Positions 43,085 through 54,560 of a stretch of DNA of 64,000 bases are shown in pieces. The number at the start of each line of letters is the position of its first letter. The first letter of the stretch is position 1. This stretch comes from Aaosphaeria pasadenensis (lineage: Eukaryota; Ascomycota; Dothideomycetes; Pleosporales). The notes under the pieces are model-generated. The model did not search any database. It saw only the letters and a program-made list of their open reading frames with translations, and was not told where the DNA came from. Location of the stretch: assembly GCA_022813625.1 (NCBI GenBank), contig JAKLMB010000021.1, forward strand, positions 434,001-498,000, written 5' to 3'. A program made the position numbers and the translations under genes.

Positions 43085-44763
43085 ATGGACAATAACAATT
43101 CCAAGGAGGAGCCTTCTTCTCAATTAGAAGTGCCCCGTAGCACCTCTACACGAACGCCGTCGCCAACGCAGTACGAGTTCGTCAGTTTAACAGGAACCGA
43201 GGACCCAAGAACAGCAAGAAGGAAACTAAAGAAAGTTCGAAGCCATGTCATGAAGAACTACTTGCATCAGCAACGACAGCATAGCCAAGATAGGTCCTCA
43301 GAAGACCCGGTCACGGCAAGTGTGGGCAGTGAGAGGAGGAAGGGCAAAGAGATGGTAAGAGCCAGGGAATCCACGGGGAGGAAGTCGAGAAGTCCAGGGC
43401 GTGACGGGAAGTCCGCTTCTTGGAAGAGTTCGCTCGTTGGTTATGGAATTAGAGATTACTTCGATCTTGGTGAGTAGGAAAATCTGCCTTTCAGAGAAAG
43501 TAGTCGATTGGCCAACTACAAACTGACAGTCTTCGGAAATGCAGGCAATTCCGATGCATCTCCGTTCAGCTTTGAGTTCACATTTCCCGCAGACCAGGTC
43601 TCGGCTTGTGCGCAGTCGTACATGGATGCTTTGCTGCGTGATCAAAAGACAGGTCTGGCGCAACCTACTTTCGACACGTTGCGGTGTCGGTCGGAAGTCG
43701 TTAGTATCGTCAAGGAAACGCTGGATCGTTGTGGCGATGATTTTTCGGAATCGCTGGTACTCGCTGTCAATATCTTAGCGTTTGGATGTGTATGTGACCT
43801 GTTTAAGCTTACAGGGTATCATTACTGACATAAGAAGGCTCTTGACAATGAATGGGACGAGGCAAGAGGTCACATGGATGCCCTGTTGAGAATGGTCAGT
43901 AGACGCGGAGTTGGAAACTTCACTTTGGAAGTGAGAAGGGCAGTCACATGGTAAGTTGAACATTACACTGAGAGCTCATTTTCATTCTGATGCAAAGACA
44001 TAGGACGACATATTCCCTTTCAATCCCATTGAGTCTACCTCCTGTCTGGCCTCCAACATTATATCCCGACGCCGAAGCACTCCCCCTCGCCTTCCTCGAC
44101 GAAGCCCAACTCCGATCCTGGAAAACCATGAAGCGCTTCCCCAAAGACAGCCCCTTCATCTTTGACGTCGTCATCCGACTCCACCAACTCAACCTCGCCA
44201 CTTCATCTGACTGGCACGGGAAGCTCGATTCGAAAACGCTCAGCAACTTGTACTTTGAAACGATGTACACAGCACTGGCAGTCGAAACCGACGAGAGATG
44301 GATCGAATTTCATGCTACGCATAGTGGGGACTATGGGACAGTCACGATGATGAAAGTCTGGGCGCTGGGTGTGCCGGGATTTATATGGGCGACACTGCGC
44401 CATGCGAAGGTTCGATTGGGATCTTCGGCTCCTAGGTGTGATTTCGAGCCCGTGTATGCGCGTCTCAAGGATCTTCTCGAAGGGATGGATGAATCAAGTG
44501 CATGGCCTCGTGGGAAGAATCTAGAGGTGGTGTTGGCGACGCTGTTTTATAGTCTTGAGGCTTGTGGGCCTGCAAACAGTTGGAGAACTTGGTTGATTGG
44601 TGCGGTGAGGCGGAGCGCTGAGGGACTGAGGATTAAGGATGTAGATGCTTTCAAGAAGATTCTACGGGCTTTTCCGTGCAGTGATGAGCATATGACTGCT
44701 GCAGACCGGATTTGGGGAGAACTTTATAGTGGAGAAATAGCTACTGCCGCAGCGTTTGTTTAA
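43085..44763 (+). CDS. fungal transcription-factor-like protein (C6-regulator middle-region type)
   Basis: Four exons, 43085-43469, 43545-43789, 43838-43950 and 44004-44763, encode 500 residues. The frame is open upstream, but MDNNNSKEE is the simplest start. The N-terminus carries FVSLTGTEDPRTARRKLKK then VRSHVMKNYLHQQ, a signature of a large family of ascomycete proteins annotated as fungal-specific transcription factors or tachykinin-family proteins. A basic Ser/Arg stretch (RKSRSPGRDGK) could be a nuclear signal. The remaining 370 residues form a helical region similar to the middle/C-terminal part of zinc-cluster regulators. No Zn2Cys6 motif is present, so DNA binding is unproven. Target genes cannot be inferred. 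Confidence 0.7.
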
Positions 44764-45200
44764 GTATCAATTGTAGTTCAATCGTGTTCTGGCTGGCCAG
44801 TTCACCGACAATAATATTGTTTTCGAGATTTTTATGCCGTCTCCGCTTTCCATTAATTTAATATGAACTTTGTCTCAATTGACATACCACAATTCGTTCC
44901 CAGCCCGTGATCCTAAGTTTCCGAGATGCAATAGCTTGGGCCATCATCGAAAGTGAAATAATTTCTAGTGGACTTAGTCAACAGAATGAAATGAAATAGA
45001 AATGATTCTGGAATATGCTTGAAGACGTTGTATTCTTAATCGATTTCTCTCGCTCTATGCATCGAAGAATGTGTAGCACACATATTCATCCCAATATATC
45101 TTAGCGTCTCCGCAATCTTACACTTCCCAAATAATCCCCTCGCGTGCCTCGTAAGCTACATAACACATACAATAATCTACGCTCAATTCCGATTTCCAAA
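44764..45200. other. intergenic
   Basis: About 440 AT-rich nucleotides between two plus-strand genes; no supported gene. Confidence 0.45.
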
Positions 45201-45991
45201 ATGGCGACTACATACTCCGTCTCCAAAGCGTCCCCATCCGACGCCCACGCCATCGCCTCCATCTTCGCCCACTCCTGGGCCTCTCCATTCACCCGCCTCC
45301 AATTCGGTCACGTGGACCCCTCTGCACTCGCAAACGCCATGGCCCCCGGTATAGTCTCGCAAATGCAGAACCCGCTCGTTGATTTCCGCGTTATTCGTGA
45401 CCTATCAGATTCGGAACAAGTAGTCGCTGCCGCGCAATGGAAGCTCCCTGAGGAGGATGAAATTGGAGAAGAGGAGGATTCAGAAACAATGGAAGAGAAG
45501 GAGGAGAGAAGGCAGTTCGAAGACGATGCGTATCGGAACAAGCTCCCGGATGATAGTAACAAGGATCTTATCATGGAGTTCACGGTGGGTTTACGGGGGT
45601 TGAGGGAGAGGACGTTAGAGGGTAGGAAGCATTATCGTATGTTTGATTTCTCATTTCATTTCCCTGGCATGCTAGCTCTTCATTCAAGATCTGAAAGGTT
45701 TACTTATTTGTTGTGATGATAGTATTGGAGAACATTGCAACACGCCCTGATCATCGGGGTAAGGGGCTGGCTTCACAGCTTATCAGGTGGGTGTTTCCGT
45801 TGGCGGACGATAGAGGGGTCGAGGTGTACCTTGATACAGCGAGTGATAATCAGGCGATGCGGTTGTATAAGAGATTGGGGTTTGAAGAGGGGGGGAGTAA
45901 TACTATCGAGGATTTGAGTAGGTTTGGTGGGGAGGGAAGTGAGACTCATGTTGCTTTGATACGGAAGCCAGTAAGTGGGGATGTTTTATAG
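45201..45991 (+). CDS. GNAT-family N-acetyltransferase
   Basis: Two exons, 45201-45636 and 45723-45991 (86-nt intron), give 234 residues. The true ATG is at 45201 (MATTYSVSKASPSDAHAIA). The N-terminal part holds a GNAT-like beta-alpha start, then a very acidic insert (EEDEIGEEEDSETMEEKEE). After the intron comes the acetyl-CoA-binding motif A, ENIATRPDHRGKGLASQLI (R-x-x-G-x-G/A loop RGKGLA), followed by VYLDTASDNQAMRLYKRLGF, typical motif B. The substrate is unknown. It is convergent with the amino-acid transporter gene (271 nt apart). Confidence 0.9.
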
Positions 45992-46262
45992 AATACATAA
46001 TTAGCATAGATCAAAATATCACGACATCTAAGCTCATGAAGTACATAACAGTCTTTATATAATAGTCTTTTAATTGATTGTATGGAAAGGAATGACTAAC
46101 AGGTTCAAACAGCAACCCTTTTATTGCCCGTGAATATATGCAAGAAACCAACACCCCCCGAAACTCCATTTGCTATGTATGCATTGTAATCAAGATAATT
46201 CACTTGTTGCTTTTTACCATTCTCTGATCTTCGAACTTTCCGACATTCCGTACTTCTTCTCT

Positions 46263-48008
46263 TCAAGTCTCTGCCCAACGAGCAATGGTGATACAGGTTG
46301 TGTACACCATAGCTACAACGCCAACTACCATCATGGCAATATCGCCAGCCTTTGCAGCGGAATTGGTAGCTACACCCTTGTAGTGTAGGTAAGCAGGGTA
46401 GATATACACCAACGGCACGCAGGCGAAACTTCCGATCAATGCTACGAACTTGTCGAGGTTGGTAGCACCAACGGCAGAGATCAAGCCACAGACCAACACC
46501 ATCGAAGTGCGGAACAGGTTCTTCTTCCACTTGGTTAGGGTGTCGGCTTTTCCGGAACGATGACCGAAGATTTTGTTTTCGATAATACGGAGAGCTGGGA
46601 AGAGCTGCACGGGTTCTCCGACCATCACCGCCAGTGCATATAGGAACTGCACTGCGTTGACGAGTTTGCTGCTTTGGGGATAGTTGTTGATAATCTCAAC
46701 ACTAACGCGATCTCCAAAGGTGCCGTAGCATAGGAAACCGACGGAAGTAAAGATAATTGTAATGATGACCATGACAATGAATAAGAGCTTACGGAAGTGT
46801 TCCGGGTGTTTCATGCTCGATTGGATTGGGAGAATGAGACCAATTCCCTCGAAGGTAAAGATTGCAGAACCCACAGTCAGGGTAAAGTCCCGAGGATTGA
46901 ACAGCTCAATGGTAGGGTTAAATCCTCCCATAGAGATAATGGCGCTGATATCGTACCAGTAGATGTATGTGAGTCCAATAAGAATGAACACGTCAGCGAG
47001 GAGAGCGGCGGGTCCGAGCTTCGATATGTTCCGTATGAACGAGAGTGGAACAAGAGCGACAAGTTGGATACCGATGAGTGCATTGACCGAAACAGGCATT
47101 GAGCTCTTGGAGACAGCCACCAAGAAAGAGAAGAAGTTGTCAGCCGTAAATATCAAACCAGCGCAAACAAAACCAATCTGCGAGATAGTGATGGAGATAA
47201 GGATGAGGGAGCGCAATCTCCTGCCACCAATTGCTTCGCCCAATTCACCATAACCTCCACCATACTGGCTGCGGCATTGCAACAAAAGGTGAAAGCATAG
47301 CGAAGTGACGATTGAGACGACTAGGAGAGTGATCGAGGAGAATAGTATTCCGCCATTTTTGAAAGCTTTCGGCAGAAACATGATGCCAGTACCGATGAAA
47401 GCCTTAAGCAAGGTGAAGAATGTCTTCACATTTGACGCATCGCCTTGGCCCCGGAGTCTCTTAGTGCTCCTGCGCCTTGGGAGCAGCGGCCTCCTCTCGC
47501 CAGCCTCTTCGTCTTCCTCATCTTCAATGGCATCTTCGTCGTCCGTTTCCGCCAAGTCTTCTCCTGCGAAGCTCCCATAAAGGTCGAGGAAAGAGACAAA
47601 GTTGCGGGTGACTGGAGCAGCAATGTAACTAACACGCCTGCTTTGTCGCTCAAGGAATTGCCTCCTGAAACCTCCTGGAACTAGTTGCTCGTGAACAGCT
47701 GGTCCATCGTGGTCAGGTTCTACAAAATCGGATGGGTGGGAAAAGGTCGCCGCTCGTTGATGCAGTTTGGCACGCTTGGACCTTGCATTGATCTTGTACA
47801 GGTCTCTGTGGACATCTCCGCCCAGCAGTCGCAACGACGACTCAGCTGTAGTCTGGTCTACAGAGTTCGAAGATTCTCCGCTGTTTTCCTCTGCCACTAA
47901 GGTCCCATCAAAGTCGGCATGGTAACTAGGATCAAGATGCTTGGACAGGATTTTGGCTTCCTGGATGTCCTGGGTAGTATCCCTGCCGGAGTTGGGAGTG
48001 TCGCTCAT
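46263..48008 (-). CDS. vacuolar amino-acid transporter, AVT3/AVT4 type (AAAP family)
   Basis: A single-exon 581-residue membrane protein. Residues 1-190 are a hydrophilic cytosolic tail with an acidic cluster (ETDDEDAIEDEEDEEAGE) and basic RRRSTKRLRGQG. The transporter core begins with VKTFFTLLKAFIGTGIMFLP, the conserved first helix of the amino acid/auxin permease family. About eleven hydrophobic helices follow, including YGGGYGELGEAIGG after helix 2 and SAIFTFEGIGLILPIQSSMK in helix 6. Members of this type export neutral amino acids from the vacuole. The direction and substrate here are inferred from family only. It is divergent from the multipass membrane protein across a region with two E-boxes. 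Confidence 0.92.
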   Translation of the reverse strand: MSDTPNSGRDTTQDIQEAKILSKHLDPSYHADFDGTLVAEENSGESSNSVDQTTAESSLRLLGGDVHRDLYKINARSKRAKLHQRAATFSHPSDFVEPDHDGPAVHEQLVPGGFRRQFLERQSRRVSYIAAPVTRNFVSFLDLYGSFAGEDLAETDDEDAIEDEEDEEAGERRPLLPRRRSTKRLRGQGDASNVKTFFTLLKAFIGTGIMFLPKAFKNGGILFSSITLLVVSIVTSLCFHLLLQCRSQYGGGYGELGEAIGGRRLRSLILISITISQIGFVCAGLIFTADNFFSFLVAVSKSSMPVSVNALIGIQLVALVPLSFIRNISKLGPAALLADVFILIGLTYIYWYDISAIISMGGFNPTIELFNPRDFTLTVGSAIFTFEGIGLILPIQSSMKHPEHFRKLLFIVMVIITIIFTSVGFLCYGTFGDRVSVEIINNYPQSSKLVNAVQFLYALAVMVGEPVQLFPALRIIENKIFGHRSGKADTLTKWKKNLFRTSMVLVCGLISAVGATNLDKFVALIGSFACVPLVYIYPAYLHYKGVATNSAAKAGDIAMMVVGVVAMVYTTCITIARWAET

Positions 48009-48678
48009 GGTTGGTATAAGATGTGTCCCACAAGGTATAGAGATTGTGTTCGTCAGTGACGTCAGCTATGTCGAACTCTGGAGAATGGAAAAGATAGAAA
48101 ATAATATATTGTTCGTTGTTGCTGGCAGGGGTCGCGATGGAAAAGTCAGAGTTGGTCCGTGGTTGACATCATCAGATGTTCACCTGATGAAAGCTTCACA
48201 GTGGCAATTGACACACAATCTCGTGCCCACGAGAATGAACCACGACAGATGATTATGTTAGCGAGTCAGCGAAAGAAGGAAAATTGAGATGATGAGATTG
48301 AAGAATGAAGTTGGGGTTTTGGAAAGAAGTTCTGGACAGCCGTGCTTGGCAGTTGTGGGGGAACGACGCTAAAGGCCTTGAATATCGGACGTCACCGCCC
48401 ACGTGCCATCAACGTCATCACGTGTTTCGTCCCATCCGTTTTAGGAGGACGTCGGCAATCGGAGTTTTGACAACCGGCTATGTCAATTTGATCTCTACCG
48501 TTGTACCATATCCATACAACCGCTCGGCATTGAATTAATTAATTCAAAATATCCACGACAATCAACATTCACCCGTTGACCCGCAGTGAACACGTTTCGC
48601 TGCTTTGTCTGTTGAACGATATATACGTCACAGGTAAGCCAAAATTCATCACTCAATTCACAATCCGATTTCTTTCTC
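48009..48678. other. divergent promoter (AVT transporter and membrane protein) with paired E-boxes
   Basis: A 670-nt stretch without a gene. It contains GACGTCA (48388-48394), CACGTG (48400-48405) and ATCACGTG (48417-48424) within 37 nt. Confidence 0.5.
48388..48424. promoter_or_regulatory. cluster of CRE-like and E-box motifs
   Basis: One CRE-like heptamer (GACGTCA) and two CACGTG palindromes, the second an exact Cbf1-type RTCACRTG. Such clusters bind bZIP and bHLH factors; the regulator here is unknown. It lies about 255 nt before the membrane-protein ATG and 380 nt before the AVT ATG. Confidence 0.45.
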
Positions 48679-49878
48679 ATGGCGCCCCCAAGGAATCCAG
48701 CAGGTTACATTCCACCATCGTTCAGGCGTGAGCCTCCACCCTATGGGATGGACAGCAACAAACGCGCCTATGCCATTTTCTTTGGCTATCTAGCAGCATG
48801 CGCCGCATTGGCTTTGTACATCGTGTCGCGGCTACGCAGAACATACACGGTTTTGCAGAAATCAAGGACAGCTCGACCACCTCCCAAAAAATATGTCTAT
48901 CTCTTCATTATCCTTGCCATAGGCAGTCTGGGGACGACTTGGTACTTCATGATTCGCTTTTTCTACACATCATACGGGAATTGGTTGATGTGGAGGTCGT
49001 ATTATGATCTCACGCCCGAGCAAAAGCACTGGGGTCTATGGTTGAAAGAAACGTCACTCTTCAAAGAAGCCTGGGAAATCGCGCTCGTGGGTTATGCTCG
49101 GTTCTGGTGGAGTAGCCAAATTTTCTTCTTCGCATGTGCCCTTGGTTTAGACCTGGAACAACAAGGTAAGCCCGTACATCGTGACTGCAACATGTTGACG
49201 ATTAGCTCATAGAAGTTAGGAATACGCCGTGGAATCACACATACTTGGACTTTTATGCTTTTAGGGCAGATAGTTGCGATTAGCTTCGCAACTAACCTCT
49301 TTATTCTCGCGCAACTGCTTAGTCCTCCTCCCCCGCCTGTGCAACCCTCAGGTGGTATTAATAGGCGGTGGTTCGGCCCATGGTTACTCAACTTTGGCGC
49401 GGTCGTTGCGACTATTGTTCCAGCGTTCTTGCTCGCGGCGGAGGAATACTGGTATGGTCACTCATTCTTCCCCGTATTGATCACGCCTCATGTTGCGCTC
49501 TTGGTGCTTCCCATCATCCGCTCGTTCCTACCAGCGAAATATTTCCATGATCCCAATGTCCAATTTGCGAATCGCGTCTACAAGTTCCTTTGGATCCTCA
49601 CAATCGGAGGCGGTATTCTGCTTGGACTCAACTCGACCGGGGCTGCAGTACGCTATGGAGGATACAATGGTCTTAAAGATGCATTGCTAGACCACCCGGC
49701 CGTGAGTAGTGTCGGCTTCGACGTGATATTTTGCTGGATCACATGGCTTGCTTGGTGGCTAGTGAAGAAAGCTAATGCCAACGACGTATTTGTTCGCGAG
49801 AAAGATTCTGACGAGACCTGGGAGGCCTCTGGAACCGCTATCTCTCAAAGTGAGGGCGGTGCAGTTCGTCGCCGCTAA
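48679..49878 (+). CDS. conserved multipass membrane protein, function unknown
   Basis: Two exons, 48679-49165 and 49220-49878 (54-nt intron), encode 381 residues. A downstream AG at 49264 also keeps frame but would delete 15 residues of a helix (RRGITHTWTFMLLGQ), so the nearer acceptor is preferred. The N-terminus is Pro-rich (MAPPRNPAGYIPPSFRREPP). About seven or eight hydrophobic segments follow, from YAIFFGYLAACAALALYIVS to VIFCWITWLAWWLV. The loop HWGLWLKETSLFKEAWEIAL and WWSSQIFFFACALGLDLEQQ look conserved and amphipathic. The C-terminal tail is short and charged. I recognise no transporter or enzyme motif. It is divergently arranged with the AVT-type transporter. Confidence 0.85.
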
Positions 49879-50621
49879 GGATAACTCGGGCAATTTGAAG
49901 GTCACACATTCCACAAGTCGTACGACAGTCGTTGAAAGCCTTTCTACGCGATCACGTTGGGCCTTCGGGCGTAAATAATCAAGGCGCAGGGTCAGCGGTG
50001 GCTATGATATAGAATAAGACGGTGTCATACATATCTCTCAATAATGCCTCTTAAAGGTACTCATAAAACCAGTAACATCCAAATTACATCACTGCAGTGC
50101 CCGCATAAAAAGCTTATCGATAATTATCGACTTCGTATAAATAGCTCACTGGATAAGACGGATGTGGCACAGTACTAGGGAGAAGCTTATTCTGATACCA
50201 GCCAGGCGGCGACCTACACGAAAACTACTGTATTTCGACGAGCTATTATATTCCTATTCGAGGTTGCAGTTACTAGATAGGGAAGCCGGCTGGCCTGGAA
50301 TACGAGGTGTTGCAATATACTTAGGTGGGTTTCGGTTAGAAACTGGGGTAATGCTGCAGCACCATATGAACATTCGGGTGATCGACAGTGTGACGAGTGA
50401 CCTCACAGCATCAATTACTGGGGAAACGGCCAATGTATGTAGGCAACGCTGGGGAGCAAGGCGCAAGAATGTTCAAGGTTCAGTATAAAAGAGCACCCTC
50501 CCCGCGCGACAAAACGTCACTGTCAGATCAGGATCTACAAGCCACTTCCTCCAGCAATACTTAATTCAATAATACCCTCTACAGTCGGTCGCTACCCATT
50601 CAACCATCTTTCAATATCAGA
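49879..50621. other. intergenic, promoter of small secreted protein
   Basis: About 740 nt. A 108-codon frame at 50162-50488 has no family features. TATAAAAG at 50484 sits about 135 nt before the next ATG. Confidence 0.45.
50484..50490 (+). promoter_or_regulatory. TATA box of the small secreted-protein gene
   Basis: TATAAAAG followed by a pyrimidine-rich stretch, a strong-promoter arrangement about 135 nt before the ATG. Confidence 0.5.
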
Positions 50622-51254
50622 ATGAAGTTCTCAGTCCCAGTCCTCGCCCTGGCTTTTGCCACCGTCGCTGTCGCTCAGTTTGATGAGCCATCTGCTCCAT
50701 TCTACCTTGTCTTGGAGTCGGACGATGCGTCCGTCAACAGCAAGACCCTCACGGCATGCCATGAAGGTGCTGCCATCGAGGGTTTGTGCCTCAGCGACGC
50801 ACTCAACTCATACCCTACCGGCCAAGCCCCAAGCACTTTCCGCTTCAACTCTTCCAGCAACATCGACCCTCCCGCTGAAGGTCTCGGAAGACCAGGATAC
50901 CTCACCTATCTCCTCGTTGGTAACGACTTCGAAGTATCGTCTGGATTACAGTTCTTCGCCGACCCCGCCACGAACGTTGGCCACCCTCAATTCTACCCAG
51001 GACCAGACGGTGCTCAGACTCTAGCCTTCGACACTAAGAACTACTTGACCGTTCAGACCTACGTCGACGATACTGTGACTCCTCCCAAGCCTGGCGACTT
51101 CAAGGCCATCGAGAGGTGGTTTGCATGCACCACCTACAGCCAGTCCTACACCAACGACTCCTTGAACTGGGTATACGGAAAGGCCGAGCCCCAGAACCCG
51201 TCCTGTAAGGCTGTCCGTGTCAAGAGGGTTTTCACTGGAAAGCGCGCTGCTTAG
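50622..51254 (+). CDS. small secreted protein, DUF7907-like
   Basis: A single-exon 210-residue protein with a signal peptide (MKFSVPVLALAFATVAVAQF). The mature part starts with APFYLVLESDDASVNSKTL, then ACHEGAAIEGLCLSD, a pattern I associate with fungal DUF7907 secreted proteins. It is probably beta-rich and has five Cys, mostly in the second half or in the ACHEG/GLCLS pair, which may be disulfide-bonded. The C-terminus is basic (KAVRVKRVFTGKRAA). Function is unknown; some such proteins are abundant cell-wall or culture-filtrate proteins. A TATA box close upstream suggests strong expression, by inference. Confidence 0.8.
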   Translation: MKFSVPVLALAFATVAVAQFDEPSAPFYLVLESDDASVNSKTLTACHEGAAIEGLCLSDALNSYPTGQAPSTFRFNSSSNIDPPAEGLGRPGYLTYLLVGNDFEVSSGLQFFADPATNVGHPQFYPGPDGAQTLAFDTKNYLTVQTYVDDTVTPPKPGDFKAIERWFACTTYSQSYTNDSLNWVYGKAEPQNPSCKAVRVKRVFTGKRAA

Positions 51255-52025
51255 ATAGCTCTTCGAGAATAGTTTGCAGGCGCCGCATCTTTGTGAAGCC
51301 TCAAAGCAACGGGGTGAAGTGGCGGATGTGGTTGGAGATACGATAATATAATGCCGGTAGGATAGTCAACGTATGATAATGAAAACAAAGGAATATTGAA
51401 ATGCTCATTCGATGGATTTATTGACTGTGCTACATGCTTGTCTGCATGAGATTCGCTCAAATTCAACTTGAACATACCATGACCAGGACAGATTGATTGG
51501 ACGGTGCATGAATTGCTCAGTAGGAGCTTTTCCCAGCGCAGGGTCAAATTGCCTGTCTTATTAAATCCCTCCAAGTCGTACTGGGCCAAGATTTATATCC
51601 GAGAATGCCTTTCTCCGGAAGTGACGTCGACATCCTGTCTTACAGTAAGCGATATCGAATACGCGGCCTGCGTCTCGTAACCGCCATATATCGGCCTCAT
51701 ACATTGGCGCTAGAAGCTTATGAACGCTTGGATCTGACTACACCTCTCGCATGATAACCATTCTATCGTAACGGATGGTTCGGAAGGCAGTCATGATGGC
51801 GGAAACATCGGAGGCGGTTGCGACGAAGCCAGTAACAGTTCTTTCCTGTAATTCACCAAACAAAAAGACGATGGTAGCATGTAGAGTACTGTTTTGCATC
51901 GCAACAACACCTTTTATCGAATGCTGCAACATTCGTAGAATAGACGTTTTGAGCTTCGCATTTTCCCAGGTCACTTCTCGTATTCGGAGACGTACCTATC
52001 CAATCGCTTGAAGCTCGTATTCCTC
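51255..52025. other. intergenic
   Basis: About 770 nt between two plus-strand genes, with no supported gene. Confidence 0.45.
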
Positions 52026-53347
52026 ATGTCTTTATTCAGACTCCTACCTGCTTTACAACTCTTCTATGCACAGTTCGCATCTGCGCAGACCTCTTCTACA
52101 AGCATATCCGCTTCGACTCCTACAGCGCTCTCAAACAACCTCTTACCCGCAGCTTTATTAGAACCTACAATATCATCCAATGCCACTCAGATCTCCTCGG
52201 CCCCACAATCAATCACAACTATAGTAGGAGTGTCACGTCGAACCGTATCGATAAGTTCGAATGCGACAAGTAGCTCTTCATTCTCTCCGCAACCAACAAA
52301 CAGTCAACCGTGCAATGGCCATGTCGAATTTTGCAACCGAAGATTCAGTAATGTTTCCATGGTCGTCGCCCACAATTCACCATTTGCAGTAGCTCATAAT
52401 GCTGCCAGTAACCAGGCGCTTCCGGTTCTAACACAACTCAATGACGGCATTCGAGGGTGTAAGCATACTCATTATTCGTATCGTCCAAGCTACAATGACT
52501 GACATGTAGACCAGTACAATTTGAGACTCACATTCTTAACGGAACAGTCCAACTTTGCCATACTAACTGCAATCTTCTAAACGCCGGTTCCCTCGAAGCT
52601 TACCTCGAACTCGTGTCGGGATGGCTTGCCGACAATCCATACGAAGTGATCGCAATCATGATGGGCAACGACGCGCGTGTATCCCCAACGACTTACATCC
52701 AGCCCTTCACTGCCGCCGGGATGCTCCCATACCTGTACCAACCCAGTGTCCCCACCGCGAACCTAACCCAATGGCCCACACTATCAGAAATGATCCTCGC
52801 GAACAAGCGCGTCGTAGTGATGCTCGACTACCTCGCAGACCACGACGCCGTCCCATGGCTCCTCGACGAATTCTCATACCAATGGCAGACCCCCTTCTCG
52901 CCCACCGACCCATCCTTCCCCTGCACCGAGCAACGCCCACCGAACCAGCCAGACGACGTCTCGCGGGACAAGATGTACATGGTCAACCACAACCTGAACA
53001 TCGAGATTAGCGACCTCATCCCCGGCGTGGGACCCATGCTGATACCGGCCTACACGCTCCTCGACACCGTCAACGCAGTGTCAGGGAACGGAAGCTTGGG
53101 CGTAAATGTCGAGCAGTGCACCTCCATGTGGGGGCGTCCGCCGAATTGGCTGCTTGTGGATTACTATAACTATGGAAACTTCAATGGCTCGGTGTTCCAG
53201 GTCGCGGCGACGGCGAATAATGTCACGTATAGTCAGGACTCGTGTTGTGGGACGGTTCTCAGCAATGGGGCAGATGGGACTTTCTCTCAAGTACCAGTCA
53301 AGGTACTCTTTGCCGTGTTTAATTTGCTCATTTTTCTGTTCTCATGA
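52026..53347 (+). CDS. PI-PLC X-like phosphodiesterase, secreted and probably GPI-anchored
   Basis: Two exons, 52026-52458 and 52515-53347 (56-nt intron, GTAAGC donor), give 421 residues; splicing rebuilds DGIRGLQFETH. The first ATG (52026) opens a signal peptide (MSLFRLLPALQLFYAQFASA). A Ser/Thr-rich stretch (22-95) follows, likely O-glycosylated. The TIM-barrel domain has H116 (VVAHNSPF) and H160 (QLCHTNC), matching the two catalytic His of bacterial-type PLC X domains. Later segments are WPTLSEMILANKRVVVML and MYMVNHNLN. The last 15 residues are hydrophobic after a small-residue site (SNGADG), a GPI-like tail. The substrate is unknown. An alternative 3' intron would remove that tail. Confidence 0.87.
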
Positions 53348-54560
53348 CAGGTCGTCTTCTTTTTCTGCGGACGGTGTTAGAGCGTTACGTTGTCCTTCCC
53401 ATTGGCATTTCTGGAAATCTAAGACAGCTGGCTGTTTTTCTCCACCTCTTTCATGTTCCTTCAGCGGTTTCTTGTCGTGCTTTTCTTGATGATTGAAATG
53501 ATGGCGTAACTGGCGGAACTATTCCTACCACAATTGTATTATGCTCTGCATTGTCATCCGGCGTTACTCTACGTAGACATTTCCTACCCCTTCATGAACT
53601 TATCATTGATTGAAATCTCGCACGACGGCTTCTGGAATGAACAATTCTTGTTTGTGTCTCTGTGTATAAGTTCGCAGCGTCACCATCTCGAGTTATCTAT
53701 ACGAATATATGAAGAGATAAACCAGACCAGTCAACACAATCTCATAAATTATAAAAAAGATGCTATTGTATAACCCTACAACAATATAGTCCTAACCCTA
53801 ATCCTACCCGCTATATGCAAATGTTTGTAAACGACTAATATATCTATGCTTTAACAAAGAAAAGGAAAAATACCCGAGATTGTGGAAAAAAGATACCTTG
53901 ATACTGCCGAAACCCGACCTGACCGGACTGAGCGACAAAAAACATAAGAAAAGAGAGAGGCGAAGGGAAAAGGGAAGAGGAAGAGGAAGAGGATGAAGTG
54001 GGCGTGAAAGGGGTTAGGTAAGGCAGGTCAGTCATGTGTTGTGGTGGTTTGCCTGGCTTTGGGAGTACCCTTATATGCATGTATGAAAAAAGAATATCCC
54101 GAGAGGAGAAAATTAAAGAAAATAAGATTTTGAAAGAGGAAATAGTTTGTACATCTCATGATGTGCGGGACTATGTTATGAGAGATAATTGTGAAGAGTA
54201 CGGACGCAGCTGCCTCAATGCGTGCAGCTCTCTGCGCAAGGAAAAGAAAAGAGGAAAAGCCCGAAATTTTTGAATAACGCCATGCTACGCTTCCCTTTTT
54301 TGCATACAAAAGAAAAAAATCCGAAAAGAAAAAAGAAAAAAGGGCGACAGATTTCTGTCGGGGAGAAAAGGTAGAAGTGAGGTCGTGATGAGATTAGTTT
54401 AGGATAAAGATACGTCGGTCGTGCCCCGTGATCCTGAATATCCCGCGCGAGAGAGAACGGGGGGCGTAAACTCAGGATCGGAAGGGGGGAAAAGGAACAG
54501 AGCAGTAATTGCGAGAAGGAAGGGACAGAGAAGGCAAACGGAGTAATAAGGAATCCCTTT
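53348..54560. other. convergent 3' flanks, purine-rich
   Basis: A 1.2-kb stretch with long purine-rich tracts (53940-53995 and 54290-54340) and a short telomere-like CCTAACCCTAATCCTA at 53791-53806. No gene is supported. Confidence 0.45.

Noticed and set aside
50162..50488. 108-codon plus-strand frame
   Set aside because: Overlaps the TATA box of the next gene and shows no protein-family pattern.
52459..52505. Reading the first PLC-like frame through to its stop as a 158-codon protein
   Set aside because: The GTAAGC intron restores DGIRGLQFETH, so the two frames are one gene.
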